Assembly: GCA_027924585.1 (NCBI GenBank) | Contig: BSBM01000597.1 | Coordinates: 1,261,501 to 1,325,500, forward strand | Length of the DNA: 64,000 nt | Source of the DNA: Larix kaempferi | Taxonomy: Eukaryota > Streptophyta > Pinopsida > Pinales > Pinaceae | Reading direction: 5' to 3' | In this document: piece after piece, positions 22,345 through 34,342 of the stretch | Position numbering within the stretch: the stretch's first letter is position 1 | Layout: each line of letters opens with the position of its first letter | Notes under the pieces: model-generated | Seen by the model: the letters and a program-made list of their open reading frames with translations, nothing else | Told to the model about the DNA's origin: nothing | The model's database searches: none | Made by a program: the position numbers and the translations under genes

Positions 22345-22765
22345 TCACTTCGTTTCCCTTGAAACTTTCGGGGAACCCCTGTAATCCTATTCTGCATATT
22401 TCATTCCTGAGGACCCTATCCCCAATTCCACTTCCCAAAGCCCGAAATCCCATATTTGTCTATTTTTAGGGTTTTCCATAACTTCCTCAAATTTCACCCA
22501 ATCACCTTCAAATTTTCCCACAGAGTTCATTTTCTAATTCTGCTTCTTTGTCCCTCTCTGTCAAATTTTCTCATTCTTTCACCCTGCTTCTGAAATCCCC
22601 CTTTTCTGCTTTCCTGTCCTTTCGACAGTGTCCAAAATCTAGTCAAACCCCAATTACCCATCAAATTTTTTCCCCAATCCAAATTTCCCTTTACTAAATC
22701 AGCTTATGTTTGTGTTTTTCTACCCATTCCAAAACAAACAAACAAACAAACAAAAAACCCTCGTT

Positions 22766-23647
22766 ATGGTTGTCACCCATGCAGGAGCACACACCATGGA
22801 GGAAGCACTTGCAGCCATCCAAACCAAACTCCAAGATCTGGATGACAAATTTCTCAGCCTCCATCTTCAGCATTCAGCCATGAACAATAACCGACAGCCA
22901 GAATCTTTTGCAGCCATTGGGTTCTCTTCTTCCAGTAATTTCCGTGGGCCGAAGCTTGATTTTTCTCGCTTCAATGGTACTAATCCGACTGGATGGATAT
23001 ACTGAGCAGAACAATATTTCAGTCTACATAATACTTTTGATGTCCAGAAAGTTCCACTTGCATCCTTTCATTTGGAATACGAAGCTCTTCAATGGTACCG
23101 TTGATACATCAAGGCTCATGAAGAGCCAAAATGGCCAAACTTTTGCCAGCTCCTTTTGCGACGATTTGGTCCTAGTGCTTTTGATGACTTCACAGGAGCA
23201 CTCACTAAACTTCACCAAATGGGCACAGTGAGAGAGTATCAGACAGAATTTGAGAAACTGGCCAATCACACAGAAGGATTGTCTGATGAATTCTACAGGA
23301 TTTGTTTTATCAGTGGTCTCAAGGATGAAATCCGCTCAGAGGTCAAAATGTTCTGTCCCAACACAATGATGGAAGTCCTAGGGTTGGCTAAGTTGGCAGA
23401 GGACAAGATCGCAGCTCAACAACACTCCAAACCCACCTTTGTTCCCTTCAGAAATATGGGTTCCCAACGACCTCCCATCACGCTTGCTCCTCAACCAACT
23501 CCTATCAAGCATTTGTCTGAAACAGAGATGCAGGCACGCCGAGAAAAAGGGCTTTGTTATAATTGTGATGAGAAATTCACTCGGGGACATAGATGTGTTC
23601 ACCAAAAGCTCTATCTCTGGGATGTGGATTCTCTGCCTACCTCATAA
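22766..23647 (+). pseudogene. gag: Element E gag
   Basis: Gypsy Gag, the structural protein of the particle. The likely start is ATG 22766 (MVVTHAGAHTMEEAL); a frame-compatible upstream ATG at 22706 encodes only low-complexity leader. Residues after the start form a short coiled coil, then KLDFSRFNGTNPTGWIY begins the retrotransposon Gag domain. Two TGA stops interrupt it (23003 and 23102), and the rest of the domain is open from 23156 (VREYQTEFEKLANH, FISGLKDEIRSEV). A CCHC-like finger, CYNCDEKFTRGHRC, lies near 23555, spaced as in chromoviruses. The frame ends at TAA 23645. Confidence 0.88.
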
Positions 23648-23649
23648 CT

Positions 23650-25280
23650 TGGTGAAGAAGCTACAGATACAGTAGATGATCAGCCGACATTCAACACCCT
23701 CCTGTTGACACCCCATCTCAGGACGACCCACCTGAGATCTCTCTCCATGTTGTAACCGGTGTCACCACCCCACAAACAATGTGGGTCAGGGGATACTTCA
23801 AGAAGATCCCTCTTACCATACTCATTGATTCTGGTAGCACTCATAACTTCATTGACCCTCGGATTGCCAAACAGACTAATTGTTTTTTCCATCCTTGCTC
23901 TAACTTTGAAGTCATGGTTTCCAATGGGGGCACCTTACCTTGCAAGGGGAAGTGTCACAATGTGTGTATCTATATGGAAGATTATAACGTACGCTCTGAC
24001 ATGTTTTCCTTGTCCTTAGGCGGATGTGATGTGATTTTGGGTGTTCAATGGTTATGCACACTTGGCCCCATCTCATGGGATTTTGCTGAACTTTGGATGC
24101 AGTTTTCAGCCAATGGGACACAACACAAAATTATGGGCTTACAACCAGGGTCTCTCTGCATCATCAGTTCACATTGCATGGAAAAGATCCTTAAGAAGAT
24201 TTCACATGGTGTCATTGCTCATCTCCATTCCCTTCATATGCACCCACCAATGGTCTCCACTACTTCCTTGGATAGATATGAAGGTGTCTTTGTTGCACCA
24301 GTGGGCTTGTCGCCTTCACGAGACCTTTCCGGTAAGCATTTTTCCGCATCTACATCTCAGCAGGACATGATGGCTATTTTGCATGCAGTACAGAAGTGGC
24401 AGCCATCCCTATTGGGGAATTATTTCTGCATCAAGACTGGTCTCTAAAGTCTGGAAACTTTCTTGGAAAAACGGGTCTCCTCCCCAGCACACCTGAAATG
24501 GGTTCTCCAACTCATGGGTTATGACTATGCGACCACTTACCAGAAGGGTAAGGACAATATGGTGGCAGATGCTCCTTCTCGCACATTTGATGACCCAGTT
24601 TCTCTTACAGCTATTTCTCTGCTTGTTCCAAATTGGTTGCAATTTGTTCAACGGGGCTATCTCTTCTATGAACTCCATGCTTCTTCATCAACAGGGCACT
24701 CTGGGTTCCTCAAAACGTATGATCAGGAACAATGCCACTTCTTTTGGCAGGGATTGAAAATGACAATTCAACGGATGGTGGTTGACTGTGATACTTTCCA
24801 GGTCAATAAGGGTGAAACAACCCTCCTTTCGGGACTGCTCGAACCCTTTCCCATCCCTACACAGATTTGGACATCTATTTCTATGGATTTCCTGGAAGCG
24901 CTCCAGTGGTATAGTACCACATCTAAAAGGACACCATATGAAGTAGTCTCTGGACAGGCACCGCCATTTCTTCTTCCATACACCTTCAGCAGCTCCCCAA
25001 TTCGGGCAATTGACTCAATTCTTCAAAACCGCAATCAGCTTCTTCTCATTCTGTAGGACAATCTCCACATGGCAAGAATTCGACTGAAACAACAAGCCGA
25101 TCAACACCGTTTTGCACACACTTTTCACGTCGCTGATATGGTTCTTCTTCGTCTACAGCCTTCCATGCAATCCTCCCTGAAACTCAAAAGGCACCAGTGG
25201 CCCGAAATGCAACCTGAGGATGCTACAGGGGACCCACTCCTTCAGATTCTACATCAATTTCCACATCTAAAGCTTTGAGG
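23650..25280 (+). pseudogene. pol: Element E protease, with RNase H and integrase remnants
   Basis: Protease is clear (TILIDSGSTHNFIDPRIA, near 23815-23868) in a frame different from gag. After SRDL near 24330 the sequence jumps to the end of RNase H (VLQLMGYDYATTYQKGKDNMVADAPSR, near 24500-24590); the whole RT, with YxDD, is absent. An integrase zinc-site remnant and the first core segment (ISMDFLEAL, near 24880) are followed directly by the distal part (TSKRTPYEVVSGQAPP), so the second aspartate and the glutamate are missing. Stops at 24445 and 25054 break the remaining frame. The order GAG-PR-(RT)-RH-INT identifies Ty3/gypsy; the cysteine finger and protease style point to a chromovirus. 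Confidence 0.88.
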
Positions 25281-25294
25281 ACAAAGCTTTTTCT

Positions 25295-25307
25295 AAGGGA
25301 GAGGGGA
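25295..25307 (+). promoter_or_regulatory. Element E polypurine tract
   Basis: AAGGGAGAGGGGA immediately upstream of the 3' LTR. Confidence 0.88.
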
Positions 25308-25746
25308 TGTTAGGAACCCATGTCTTTACTTTGTTAGTATATTTTTGTTGGACGCATATGCTTTGTAAGTCATCTCGTAGTATTTGTTGATCCATAGTTT
25401 GTGTTATTGTTGTTGGCGCATATGCTTTGTAAGTCGCCCATAGTTTTGTTGATCCATAGTTTGTATTGGCCCATGGTTTTGACTTGTAGTAATTGTTGAT
25501 CCATATTTTGTATTGGCCCATGGTTTGTATTGACACATGGTATTGACCCATGGTATTGGCGCCTAGACTTAGTATATAAGTGTGTGTAGAGGCCTATGAA
25601 GGCACCGTGAAGTTAATTGTATTGAGCTTGCTCAAAGGAGGTTTCCCCCTCGAAGTGGCTCGTGATCAATATAAAAGTGATTATGAGTTCTATTATTTCT
25701 GATATCTCGTGTATTTGCATTAATTAATTATTGCAGGTTCTTCACA
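25308..25746 (+). repeat. Element E 3' LTR
   Basis: Same ends as the 5' LTR (TGTTAGG ... TTCTTCACA). It is 81 bp longer because a segment around GTTGATCCATAG and GCATATGCTTTGTAAG is duplicated. The flank AACAT completes the target duplication. Confidence 0.92.
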
Positions 25747-26818
25747 AACATTCCCTCTCAAATATTGAAACACCGGGAATGCATCCATTCCCTTAGGGTG
25801 TAGTCAATATTGACAACCCTAACATAACCCAGCACCCAAAAGGTATGCATCCCTTTCCAATGTGATCCATGTAGGCCCTAGTCACACTTCAAGCAATCTG
25901 GAATAATAATGAAATAATAAAACATGATCTACATATTAACTCTAATAACTAGACATATATATTCTTATCTAGGGTTACAGAATACTCATTTGTTTTCCAA
26001 ATGTATTTTCTCTTCCTTCACGAGGAATGGGGGATCCCTTCTCTGAGTTGACAGTCCCTCGATTTTCCATCCCAATCTCTTCACGTTCCATAACCCACAT
26101 ATTCCCTCTTGGCATAATTTTTACCATCTCACCCACATTGCCTAGCAACATGCAGTCCAGCTGAGATATTGTCAAAATATCGAATGGCATTTCACCCGAA
26201 ACCCATTTCCAATATATGGGATCGTTCCCATGGATTCTGAATTCTGCAGGCCATCACACATGGTCTTCCTAAAATGTGTCCTCCTGACACACTTCTCAAA
26301 TAGCCAAACAGTCAGCAGCACTTAACATTCAAATTCACATATATTTTCCATAATCATTCAATGGCATTAATAAATAAATTCAAACATGAATTTACAATTA
26401 TGTCTCCTACAGAATTTGATTTGGAGCCATGAAATTATTCTCATAAACTTAAATCAGAGGGTTTCAAATATGAAATGGACAATATGTGTTGTTCATAAAT
26501 TTAATATTACGACCTTGAGACCCTTCTCATAAGGTTTGGCTCTTGCACATGGCAGATTCCAGCCTTCAATGTGGTCTTACCCATGCTGCCATACCCAAGA
26601 CATTCCTTCCTGAAATCTGAAAACTTAATTCAACCAAACATTTAAATTGTTAACATGTCTTTATCACACAAAAAATTTACTTCATGTAAATCAATATCGC
26701 CATATAATTGCAAGATACAGTCACATCATCTATGCAATCAAATATAACTTTAAATTCTCATGATTCCACAATGACATTATTTTATGAAAATCTGTCTTTC
26801 CAACAGAGGACTCTAGCA
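25747..26818. repeat. Repeat X, copy 2, middle part
   Basis: Collinear with 4623-5692 of copy 1. It is interrupted at 26819 by the composite element A. A minus-strand open frame at 25975-26190 (beginning MPFDILTISQLDCMLLGN) is broken by stops in copy 1, so it is at best a remnant. Confidence 0.88.
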
Positions 26819-27339
26819 TGTTAGAATATATAATGATGACTTATGTGACATTTTGGTAAAATATCAATTAAAGGCATAAAATAACTCTAATGTTATAAAA
26901 TACAGTTATCCCACATGCATCATTATAATTATATCCATTGTAACCATTCTCTATATGAAGAGGAGGAAATTCTTTTATCACACATATGTTATGGTATGTA
27001 TTATAATTCAAACCTCTTAGTATATAAGAGAGGTGAAGGACACCCTTTTGGGTATGTGTTTATTGTAATTCATCACACATCACATGTTATGTATGTCATT
27101 TGTACACACATTGTATGATGGAGCTTGATGTGATGCATATGTGAGGATGCCTTGTAATCTTTGAGATCTTTTTCATATTAATGGAAGATGCAACCCTTCC
27201 CGTGGGCGTATCCCAATTGGGTGAACCACGTATATATAGTGTATTATTTTTCTTGTTCTTTTTATGTTCTTATTTAATTTGATATGTTATTGTTAGCTAA
27301 GATAGGTAAGCTAGTTTAGTTAGATCTATAGTTCTGACA
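26819..27339 (+). repeat. Element A LTR 1
   Basis: Begins TGTTAGAATAT and ends GTTCTGACA. The TATA box TATATAAG (27021-27028) lies inside an inverted repeat, CTCTTA-GTATA-TAAGAG (27014-27030). The GTGG...GAACCAC stem is at 27202-27229. By eye it differs from LTR 2 at several percent of sites. Confidence 0.92.
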
Positions 27340-27350
27340 TGGTATCAGAG
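27340..27350 (+). promoter_or_regulatory. Element A primer-binding site
   Basis: TGGTATCAGAG follows LTR 1 without a gap, as in copia elements. Confidence 0.88.
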
Positions 27351-29348
27351 TTGGTTGTTATGATCTAGCACCTTCTATAGATTTCAATCAATAACTATTA
27401 TCATTTGGGCGTTGTTTATTTTGTAGATTTAATTTCTATCTGGTATCCATTAGGCTTCTCTTTAGATCTGGGCATTTTTCTGCAATTTTTTTGTTATAAC
27501 CCTAACTTTGTTGTGTAGTTTTTTGCAAAAATTATTCAAGGGTTTCTTGATGTTTTTCTGTACATATATATTCTTTTTGGATTCTCCTCAAGGGGATCTA
27601 TCTTTCGGTTTTAATATCGGCAGTTTTCGTCCAAGTTTGGTAGATTTTCTACAGGTTTCTGTCTTCGGCATAATCGGCACATTTTTCGGCCTAATTCGCG
27701 ACTTTTGCTTCGCAGACAGCGCGGGTAACTGTGAATTTCCCTACTGCGAACCCGCAAGTATACTACAGACCCAGGACTTCCAATGTACAGACCCATGTGT
27801 GCTACGACATACTTGCACTTGCTCTACTGAGGACCTGCATTTACTTCAGTATACTCACTACCCTCATGTGCAGAGACCCGCGAGTGCTTCAGCATAACTG
27901 CAACTTCACTGTATAGAGACCCACGAGTATCAGAAATAACCGCGACTTCTCTGTGCATAACCGGCGAGTACACGCGAGTTTACTATGGGAGACCCGCGAG
28001 TGACTTTATTTGGCACCTTTTCTAAGGGATGTAGGTAAAGTTTCTATTTTTTAGTGTGTTTTTCAGATCTTGGAAAAGTTTAATCTCTTATCTTGAAATT
28101 ATTTTCATAAGCTTCTTGATCTCTTTGCATTAGTTTTGTGTTCCTATTCATCATATTTATAGATGTTGTCTTGTTCGTATGTATCTAACCTTCTTTGTGT
28201 GGAAGATGTTTTGACATTTTCAGGGGCATGGATCTCTAGTATGGTAATGGTGACATCAATAAATGAACCTATGCTTAGGATTTAGTTGTTTCACGACTAT
28301 ATTTTCATATCTATAATTGATATTCTAAAATTGTCTCACTCTTCTAATCATGATAATGAAGCTTCTATATGTGTTATTGTGTGACCATTATTTTCTTTAT
28401 GTATATGTTATTGCTGACCTTTGTATAAAAGCAATTTCAGTGTTTTTAAGCAATATCTTTATGATCATTATATGCTCTTGCTAATTAATTTCCTGAGTAA
28501 AGTCAATTTCTTTTAATCTATGTGATATCATATTTTTTGGCTTATCATAAGTTCTTTAATTGGTATATAGTTTCTTTTTCATGTATTGCAGAGATTGTAT
28601 CTAGTTCATGTGTTGTTTGTCTCTAACATTCATATATGGAAGCATTGACATTTCCAGGGAATTTCATCTCTTGCATATTTACATAGTGTTAACAAGAAAT
28701 GAACCCATGATTAAGACCATTAGTGACTTGTCATTTCATAATTTTTTATAAATGATATCATGAGTTGATCATAATTTTCTATATGTTGATCATATTAAAC
28801 ATTTTGATTTATTTTCATATATATATCATGTCATGTTTATTTCTATCATCTTTTACTCAATATTTATATGGCTTTGAGCAATCTTATAATCTTGAAATAT
28901 TTGTCATGAGCACCTTGTTCTTGTTGCAATGGGATTTCTATTTGTATGATTGCAGAGGTTATCTTCTTCCTACTTGTCTCTAACGTTCCTATATGGAAGC
29001 ATTCACACGTGTTTCTTGTCTCTAACATTCATATATGGAAGCATTGACATTTTCAGAGCATTCATCTCTTGCATATTAACATAATTCTAATAAGAAATGC
29101 ACCTATGCTTAAGATCAGTTGCTTGATGACTAAATTTTTTCATATATTTAAGTGAAATCTTGGATCGTTATTCTATATTGGTATCTATTATGCTCACTCA
29201 TGTTTATGCTCCTCTATCTTTAATATCATGTCATATCCTTTTTTATAATATTTTGCTCAAATTTATATGGTCTTGCATAGAAGTGACATCATTTATTTAT
29301 ATGTTCTTGAGCAATGTCATTTTATCATATCTTATGACTTTTGGGATT
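27351..29348 (+). repeat. Element A internal region, first unit, left part (non-coding)
   Basis: A leader of T-rich sequence is followed by a CpG-rich tract at 27680-28010 where ACCCGCGAGT and CGCGACTT words alternate about every 35 bp. From 28185 to about 29060 a diverged tandem repeat of roughly 400 bp carries CTCTAACATTCATATATGG (28185, 28621, 28977/29020). The ORFs here (27508-27897, 28765-28983, 29160-29366) are AT-rich or repeat by-products without recognisable domains. The same segments recur at 59621-61800. Confidence 0.85.
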
Positions 29349-29353
29349 ATCAT
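29349..29353. repeat. Target-site duplication of element B, left
   Basis: ATCAT directly before the 5' LTR of B. The same five bases follow its 3' LTR at 45133-45137. Confidence 0.92.
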
Positions 29354-30078
29354 TGTTAACACCTAAAAAGTACTCACTAGCTCATTCCCTTACTCACATG
29401 ACCCATTTGTCCACTTTTCCACCATCTGAGCCTCTGAAACCAACAAAAGGTCACCAAAAGACCTTAGTACACCCCTTTTTCCATTAAAAAGGATTATTTT
29501 TCCAAGAAAATCATAAAAAACCCTCAAAAAGGGTCCAAATTCCCAAAAATATTAAAAATGGAATTAAAATATTATTTTTATTCAAAAAAGGAAAAAGGAG
29601 GGAAAAGTACCTAAACCATGTTGGTCAATACCATTGGTTTCCACAAAACCACAAATGGTTTTCCTCACCACCAAAACCTATAAAAAGGTGGTAGGGGCTC
29701 CTCATTTCACATCCTTCCATTATCTCATCCTTATGCTGCTGAAATCTCCCCTGAGCACTTTTAGCCATTGAAGCAACCTTGGAGAAAGAGACCTATTGGA
29801 GTTTGGAGCTACTCATCTTGGGAGTTGCTCAACATCAACCTTCACCATTGAAGGTAATATCGCAAGCACTTGCTTGCCCCCCACTTTTCAATACAAAAAA
29901 TTATTTATTATGTTTCTTGTTCTTGATTTTGAAATGTTTACATTATTTGCTTAGATTCTTGTTTAGATCCATGAAAAGTATTGTTTATTTAGTTTATTGT
30001 TTTTATTTTTATTGAAACTGCTACTACTAGTTAGTAGGTGCCCATAGCACTAAGCTTGGTTGCAAAACCGAGCCAACA
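29354..30078 (+). repeat. Element B 5' LTR
   Basis: Begins TGTTAACACC and ends GAGCCAACA. Differences from the 3' LTR were seen near 29372 (A/G), 29492 (G/A) and 29562 (T/G). The TATA box TATAAAAAG lies at 29679-29687. A 78-codon open frame at 29779-30015 is identical in both LTRs, but only because the LTRs are; it has no domain. GAAG-GTAATAT near 29850 could be a 5' splice site in the leader. Confidence 0.96.
29679..29687 (+). promoter_or_regulatory. Element B LTR TATA box
   Basis: TATAAAAAG in a GC-richer context, about 400 bp before the LTR end, the expected place for the genomic RNA promoter. The same sequence is in the 3' LTR. Confidence 0.75.
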
Positions 30079-30079
30079 G

Positions 30080-30098
30080 TTTTTGGCGACTCCGCTTT
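30080..30098 (+). promoter_or_regulatory. Element B primer-binding site
   Basis: TTTTTGGCGACTCCGCTTTG begins just after the LTR. The core TGGCGACTCCGC is of the kind seen in Tat/Ogre elements rather than the Met-tRNA type used by A, D and E. The exact tRNA was not determined. Confidence 0.65.
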
Positions 30099-30249
30099 GG
30101 TTTGAACTTTAGATCTCTAGTTTTGCCTTTAAATCTTAGTTTTTATGAGTTTTTAACCTTTAGATCCATAGATCTGCCATCTTAGACAGCAGATCCATTG
30201 CTGTTCTGAGATTTGACCCCATAAACAGCCCGAAATTTTCAATTTTCGG

Positions 30250-30580
30250 GTTCGTTTCTCGGTTTCCGTGCACGGCTTCCGCCTCGCGGATTTTTTACAG
30301 ACAGTCGCGCGGTCCATCGCGACTTTTCTGCCTTTTTCCGCGCGGTCCATCGCGGATTTTTTATAGACAGTCGCGCGGTCCATCGCGACTTTTCTGCATT
30401 TTTCCGCGCTGCTCATCGCGGCTGTGCGGCCAAAACCTGCGCGGCCCATCGCGACTGTGCGGCCAAAACCCGCGCGGTCCATCGCGACTGTGCGGCCAAA
30501 ACCCGCGCGGTCCATCGCGACTGTGCTGCCAAAACCCGCGCGGCCCATCGCGGCTGTTCGTCCAAAACCCGCGCGGCTGA
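30250..30580. repeat. 33-bp CpG-rich minisatellite, 5' copy in element B
   Basis: Units of 33 bp built on GCGCGGTCCATCGCGACTG and CCAAAACCC, about eight to nine copies, the last ones nearly identical. Because 33 is divisible by three, both strands show open frames with 11-residue repeats (RPKPARPIATV and AMDRAGFGRTV types); I treat these as by-products. A related minisatellite with the same period lies at 41535-41815. Confidence 0.85.
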
Positions 30581-31877
30581 ATTTTTTCATTCGGCCATCC
30601 CGATTTTGAAAAATATTTTTTACTGTACTTTCTGCCCATAGCACATTTTTTACAGTACTAAATTCTGCATAGTTTACAGATTTGAAAAAAAAATTTACTA
30701 TTTAAAAGTGCATACCTAGAAATCTTTTTAAAAATTTTCAAGAAAGTGAAAGAAAGACTCATTTTGCATTCTTTATCTAGATTCAAATTTTTTCCTGTTT
30801 ACTTCTTTAGAATCTTGCCCTTAGCAATTTTTATTGAAACGAAGAAATCCATTTATTTCTTTTAAAAAGGAGTTTATTATTTGCTTTCATAAATCCAAGA
30901 AATCCTTTATTTTTTGAGTTATTTTTTGAAAAAGCATATTAATTCCTTTTAGTGAAAAAAGTCTTAAATATTTGCTTGTTATTTTTCGAAAAATCCTTTA
31001 TTTTTTGAAAATTTCCCTTAAAAGCATTTAATTTTTCCAAGTTCAGTTTACAACACCTCACGTGCACTCACACGATCACTTAATTGAACTAAGACTTAAA
31101 ACGTACCCTAATTTGAACACACTCTTAACCCCACTTGGGGAACACGAAAAGAATTCTTGTAGCTAGGTAGTATTGGGGGGATAGGTGTTCCAATAACACC
31201 CCTCAGTTCATACATCTGAGACATAGAAGTTGTCCAATTAGGGAGCTAAAATCTCTTAGTACTTTTTGGCGCGGTCACAACCGGTTTGTGGGAAGGCCTC
31301 TCCCCTAGGAGGGTTGAAGTCGCGAGGATGGTTCCGAAAGCCTGAGTGGGATACCGAAACCCATTCAGTAACCGAAGGGCTACCATTCGCAGTTCTCGGG
31401 ATATCCCTGTATTGGGATATTGCGATCAAAGGACCAAACGGCAGATTTACCTTTTCTCGACGCGTCATGAACGGAGTATCCTAGTAGCCTGTCTTTTAGG
31501 ATTGATTACCCGGTGTCCCTCCCGGTAGGGGGATATCTAGCCGTTGTCTCTACTTTCATATTGTCTGACTTGGATTTCATCACCTTGCAGAGGATATCGT
31601 CTGTTTGAGTCACAATACTTTTAGATTAGGTGTTTGCATGATCTTTACCACCTTTTGAGTCTAGTTACACCTATTTTTTCTAGGAGCCGCTTGCATGTTG
31701 GTATTCTGACCGGTTGTTGCATTCCTCCACTTATTGTAGCACAGCTGCTAGGATAAGTGCATTTTTTGAGGATTGATTTTTTGGCCTGTGAGCCTTATTT
31801 TTTCACTCCCCTTCTTGCACCCTTGGTTGCATTAGGGTTTTGAGTCTTTTACACATATATCACCACCTGATACTTAA
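30581..31877 (+). other. Element B untranslated leader
   Basis: No coding region supported. The part from 31080 to 31560 is GC-richer and contains short stems such as CCCC-ACTT-GGGG (31129-31140). The rest is AT-rich. The leader between PBS and gag is about 1.8 kb including the minisatellite, long for a gypsy element but usual in the Tat/Ogre group. Confidence 0.6.
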
Positions 31878-34073
31878 AACAAATTTTTAAATAAAAAACA
31901 TATTCTCACCATTGAGAATTCTAGACGTTCTCGTCGTCTACGGGGCGAACTCCCAGAGTTTAGTCCACTTGGCTCTCCACGTCACGGACGCAGAGCATTA
32001 TCCCTTGATTCGACACATCGTCGGTCATTTAGACGGTCATCCGATTCTGACATACCCCACTTCACCTTTGATTTGGAGGTAGAATCCGAAAACCCCACAG
32101 AGTTACCACCAACCACAATTATGTCTGGAACACCAGTTGATCCACTATATACATTAACCATAGGTCAGACATCCGCAGACCCTTCTGCGGTAGTACCATC
32201 AACGGCAACAGCCACCCCCTTGGGTATGCCCAATATGGGTAACACTCCACATTCAGGAATGCCTAGCATAGGACCACCACCTGTCATGGGCATGCCCAAC
32301 ATGGGGGTCATACCCCCTTCGGTTTCCACAAACCCTATCCCAGGAATCCCTAGTGCGATTCCTAACCCAAGTGTAACTCCTGTTGCACTTGGGAGTGCTA
32401 TCCCAGGAATCCCTAGTGCGATTCCTAACCCAAGTGTAACCCATGTTGCACTCGGTAGTGCTATACCAGGAATCCCTAGTGCGATTCCTAACCCAAGTGT
32501 AACCCAAGTTGCACTTGGGAGTGCTAACCCATATCAGGCCACACCTTTTGGAGGGCACATACCCTCCATACCTAGCATACCTATAGGAGATACTGGACCC
32601 CTACACCATACCACAATGACTAGGCAAGTCCCGGTTCCGGTCACCACATCCGCTAGTCTACCATACATGGCAAGTCTCAACCTGCCAGATTTAGCTAGGC
32701 TCACAAATGACCCCATCAGACATGATCCTGCTTGGCCCCATATGCCCACTAAACTTCCCTCTGACATCCCTAAGTTCGAGGGTAAGGCTGGAGAAGACCC
32801 CCAAAATCACATCATGTCCTTCCACTTATGGTGTTCCTCAAACTCCATAGTGGATGACTCAATCCGCCTACGGCTTTTACAACGCACCTTCACTGGCTCC
32901 GCAGCCAAATGGTATATCGAGCAACCCCATGGGACGCATTCCACATTTACCTCCCTTGCCTCGACCTTTCTACAATTCTTCCAGCTACCTGTCCGCTACG
33001 ATGCGGGCGTCGAGATCCTACTGTCTTGCAGACAGAACACGGCCACGCACATCACTGACCATATTCATGATTGGCGTCGGCGCTGAAGCCTATGCAAGAT
33101 CAAATTAGACGATCGGATCTTTTTAGACTGGTTCCTTAAATCCCTCCTTCCCCTCATTGCGAAGGATGTAGCATCTGAAAGACCCCAGTCTGAGGAGGAG
33201 GCCATCCTTAAGGCCCAACAGTTTGATCTTATCTATGCCCAATCAGGTTACCTATACACCATCATACCTGACGCCCCACGAGGTGACTCTGCACGCGGTG
33301 ACACACCGGGGGCATCACATGCCGCTGATGGCATTATTGGCCAAATTACACCGCAAGCAAAACCTTTCAGTATGGTGAGCACCATGCCCGCCCCAGACCT
33401 TTCTAGGGCTACATCCAGTTCCGAAGCAACAACTTCTTATGCTCCAACAAACCAGACCCATCATGTTCATGGACCCTCTTGTCCACAACATTGTTATGGC
33501 CAAGCGCCATCAGCATATGTACCTCCTACATACTATGCTCAACCTACGGTACAAAACCCCATGCAGTTTCCACAACAGCCCATGCATTACCCACAACCGG
33601 TTGCACCGGCTAACCTCACACCTCCACCAGCTCAGGGGTACCAACAACCCCAACAGGCAACTGGACCACCTCCAGCTCCACTTGCATACTATCCACCGCA
33701 ACCTGCTCCCGCACCTGCGGCTCCTCAGAATCCCCCCAATGCTCAAGGGCATGTCTACGCACAACAACAGCAACCCCCATACCAACATAACCAACGCAAC
33801 CAGGGTGGACAACCCAACCGTGGAAGAGGACGCAACCGTGGAAACAATCAAAACCGTAACCAAACTCCACAACCTACCCAGCCTCCGCAAAACAATAACG
33901 CGGCGCCCGCTCATCAGAATCCTGATCGGCCACTTAAGCAACCCAAAAATGCTAATTTGCGAACAAACCATCCTTGTTCCATTTGCGGTGTCTATGGCCA
34001 CTATACCCACGCTTGCCCACATCTCGAGCGAGCTCGACAACTATGGACAAATGACGCCCATCGTCAAGGGTAG
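31878..34073 (+). pseudogene. gag: Element B gag, interrupted by a TGA
   Basis: Gag packages the element RNA. The frame is open from about 31878. The first ATG in frame is near 32120 (MSGTPVDPLYTLT), but an Arg/Ser-rich segment upstream also looks coding. The N-terminal third is Pro-rich with three copies of a 21-residue repeat (IPGIPSAIPNPSVT...). The Gag domain starts near 32750 (LPSDIPKFEGKAGEDPQNHI, LRLLQRTFTGSAAKWYIEQ). TGA 33084-33086 stops it, and the same frame continues (CKIKLDDRIFLDWFLKSLLP) through a Pro/Gln-rich region to a CCHC knuckle, CSICGVYGHYTHAC, near 33975, then TAG 34071. Beyond that it stays open without homology until the protease frame takes over near 34340. Confidence 0.9.
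32337..32526 (+). repeat. 63-bp tandem repeat inside element B gag
   Basis: Three units start at 32337, 32400 and 32463, each ATCCCAGGAATCCCTAGTG or a one-base variant, encoding 21 residues. The period is a multiple of three, so the frame is kept. Confidence 0.9.
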
Positions 34074-34342
34074 GCGGCTCCTCAGCCACCACCCAACCCC
34101 CCACCACCTCCACAACAACCTCTGGTCCTCCAAAACCCCTTTCCAACACAAGGAGTGGTGAACACTCAGCCGTTAGCCCCCCAACAGGGCAACGAACAAC
34201 CACAACAAATTACTTACACAGCTCCTGACCAACCCATGTTTGATTCAGGCACCCACCACTTATTGATGATGTCCACCGCTGACGTCAATATCCAAACCCG
34301 TCGGAATCAATACGGACCGACTCCTGAAGCCCCCCCGCCGAA

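Larger units (their letters stand above)
21362..25746 (+). mobile_element. Ty3/gypsy element E, deletion derivative (chromovirus-like)
   Basis: A 4.4-kb element with LTRs 21362-21719 and 25308-25746, PBS TTGGTATCAGAGC and PPT AAGGGAGAGGGGA. The 5-bp target duplication AACAT (21357-21361 and 25747-25751) is perfect, and the empty site is seen in X copy 1 near 4622. Gag and protease are present, RT is entirely missing and most of the integrase core is missing, so it could only have moved with proteins supplied by a relative, unless the deletions came after insertion. Confidence 0.93.

Noticed and set aside
29779-30015. 78-aa ORF identical at 44833-45069
   Set aside because: Identity only reflects the near-identical LTRs; hydrophobic AT-rich translation without domain, ending at the LTR terminus region.
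30153-30644. 163-aa minus-strand ORF with 11-residue repeats in the element B leader
   Set aside because: It is the translation of the 33-bp minisatellite, which is open on both strands because the period is divisible by three; there is no promoter, domain or conserved start.
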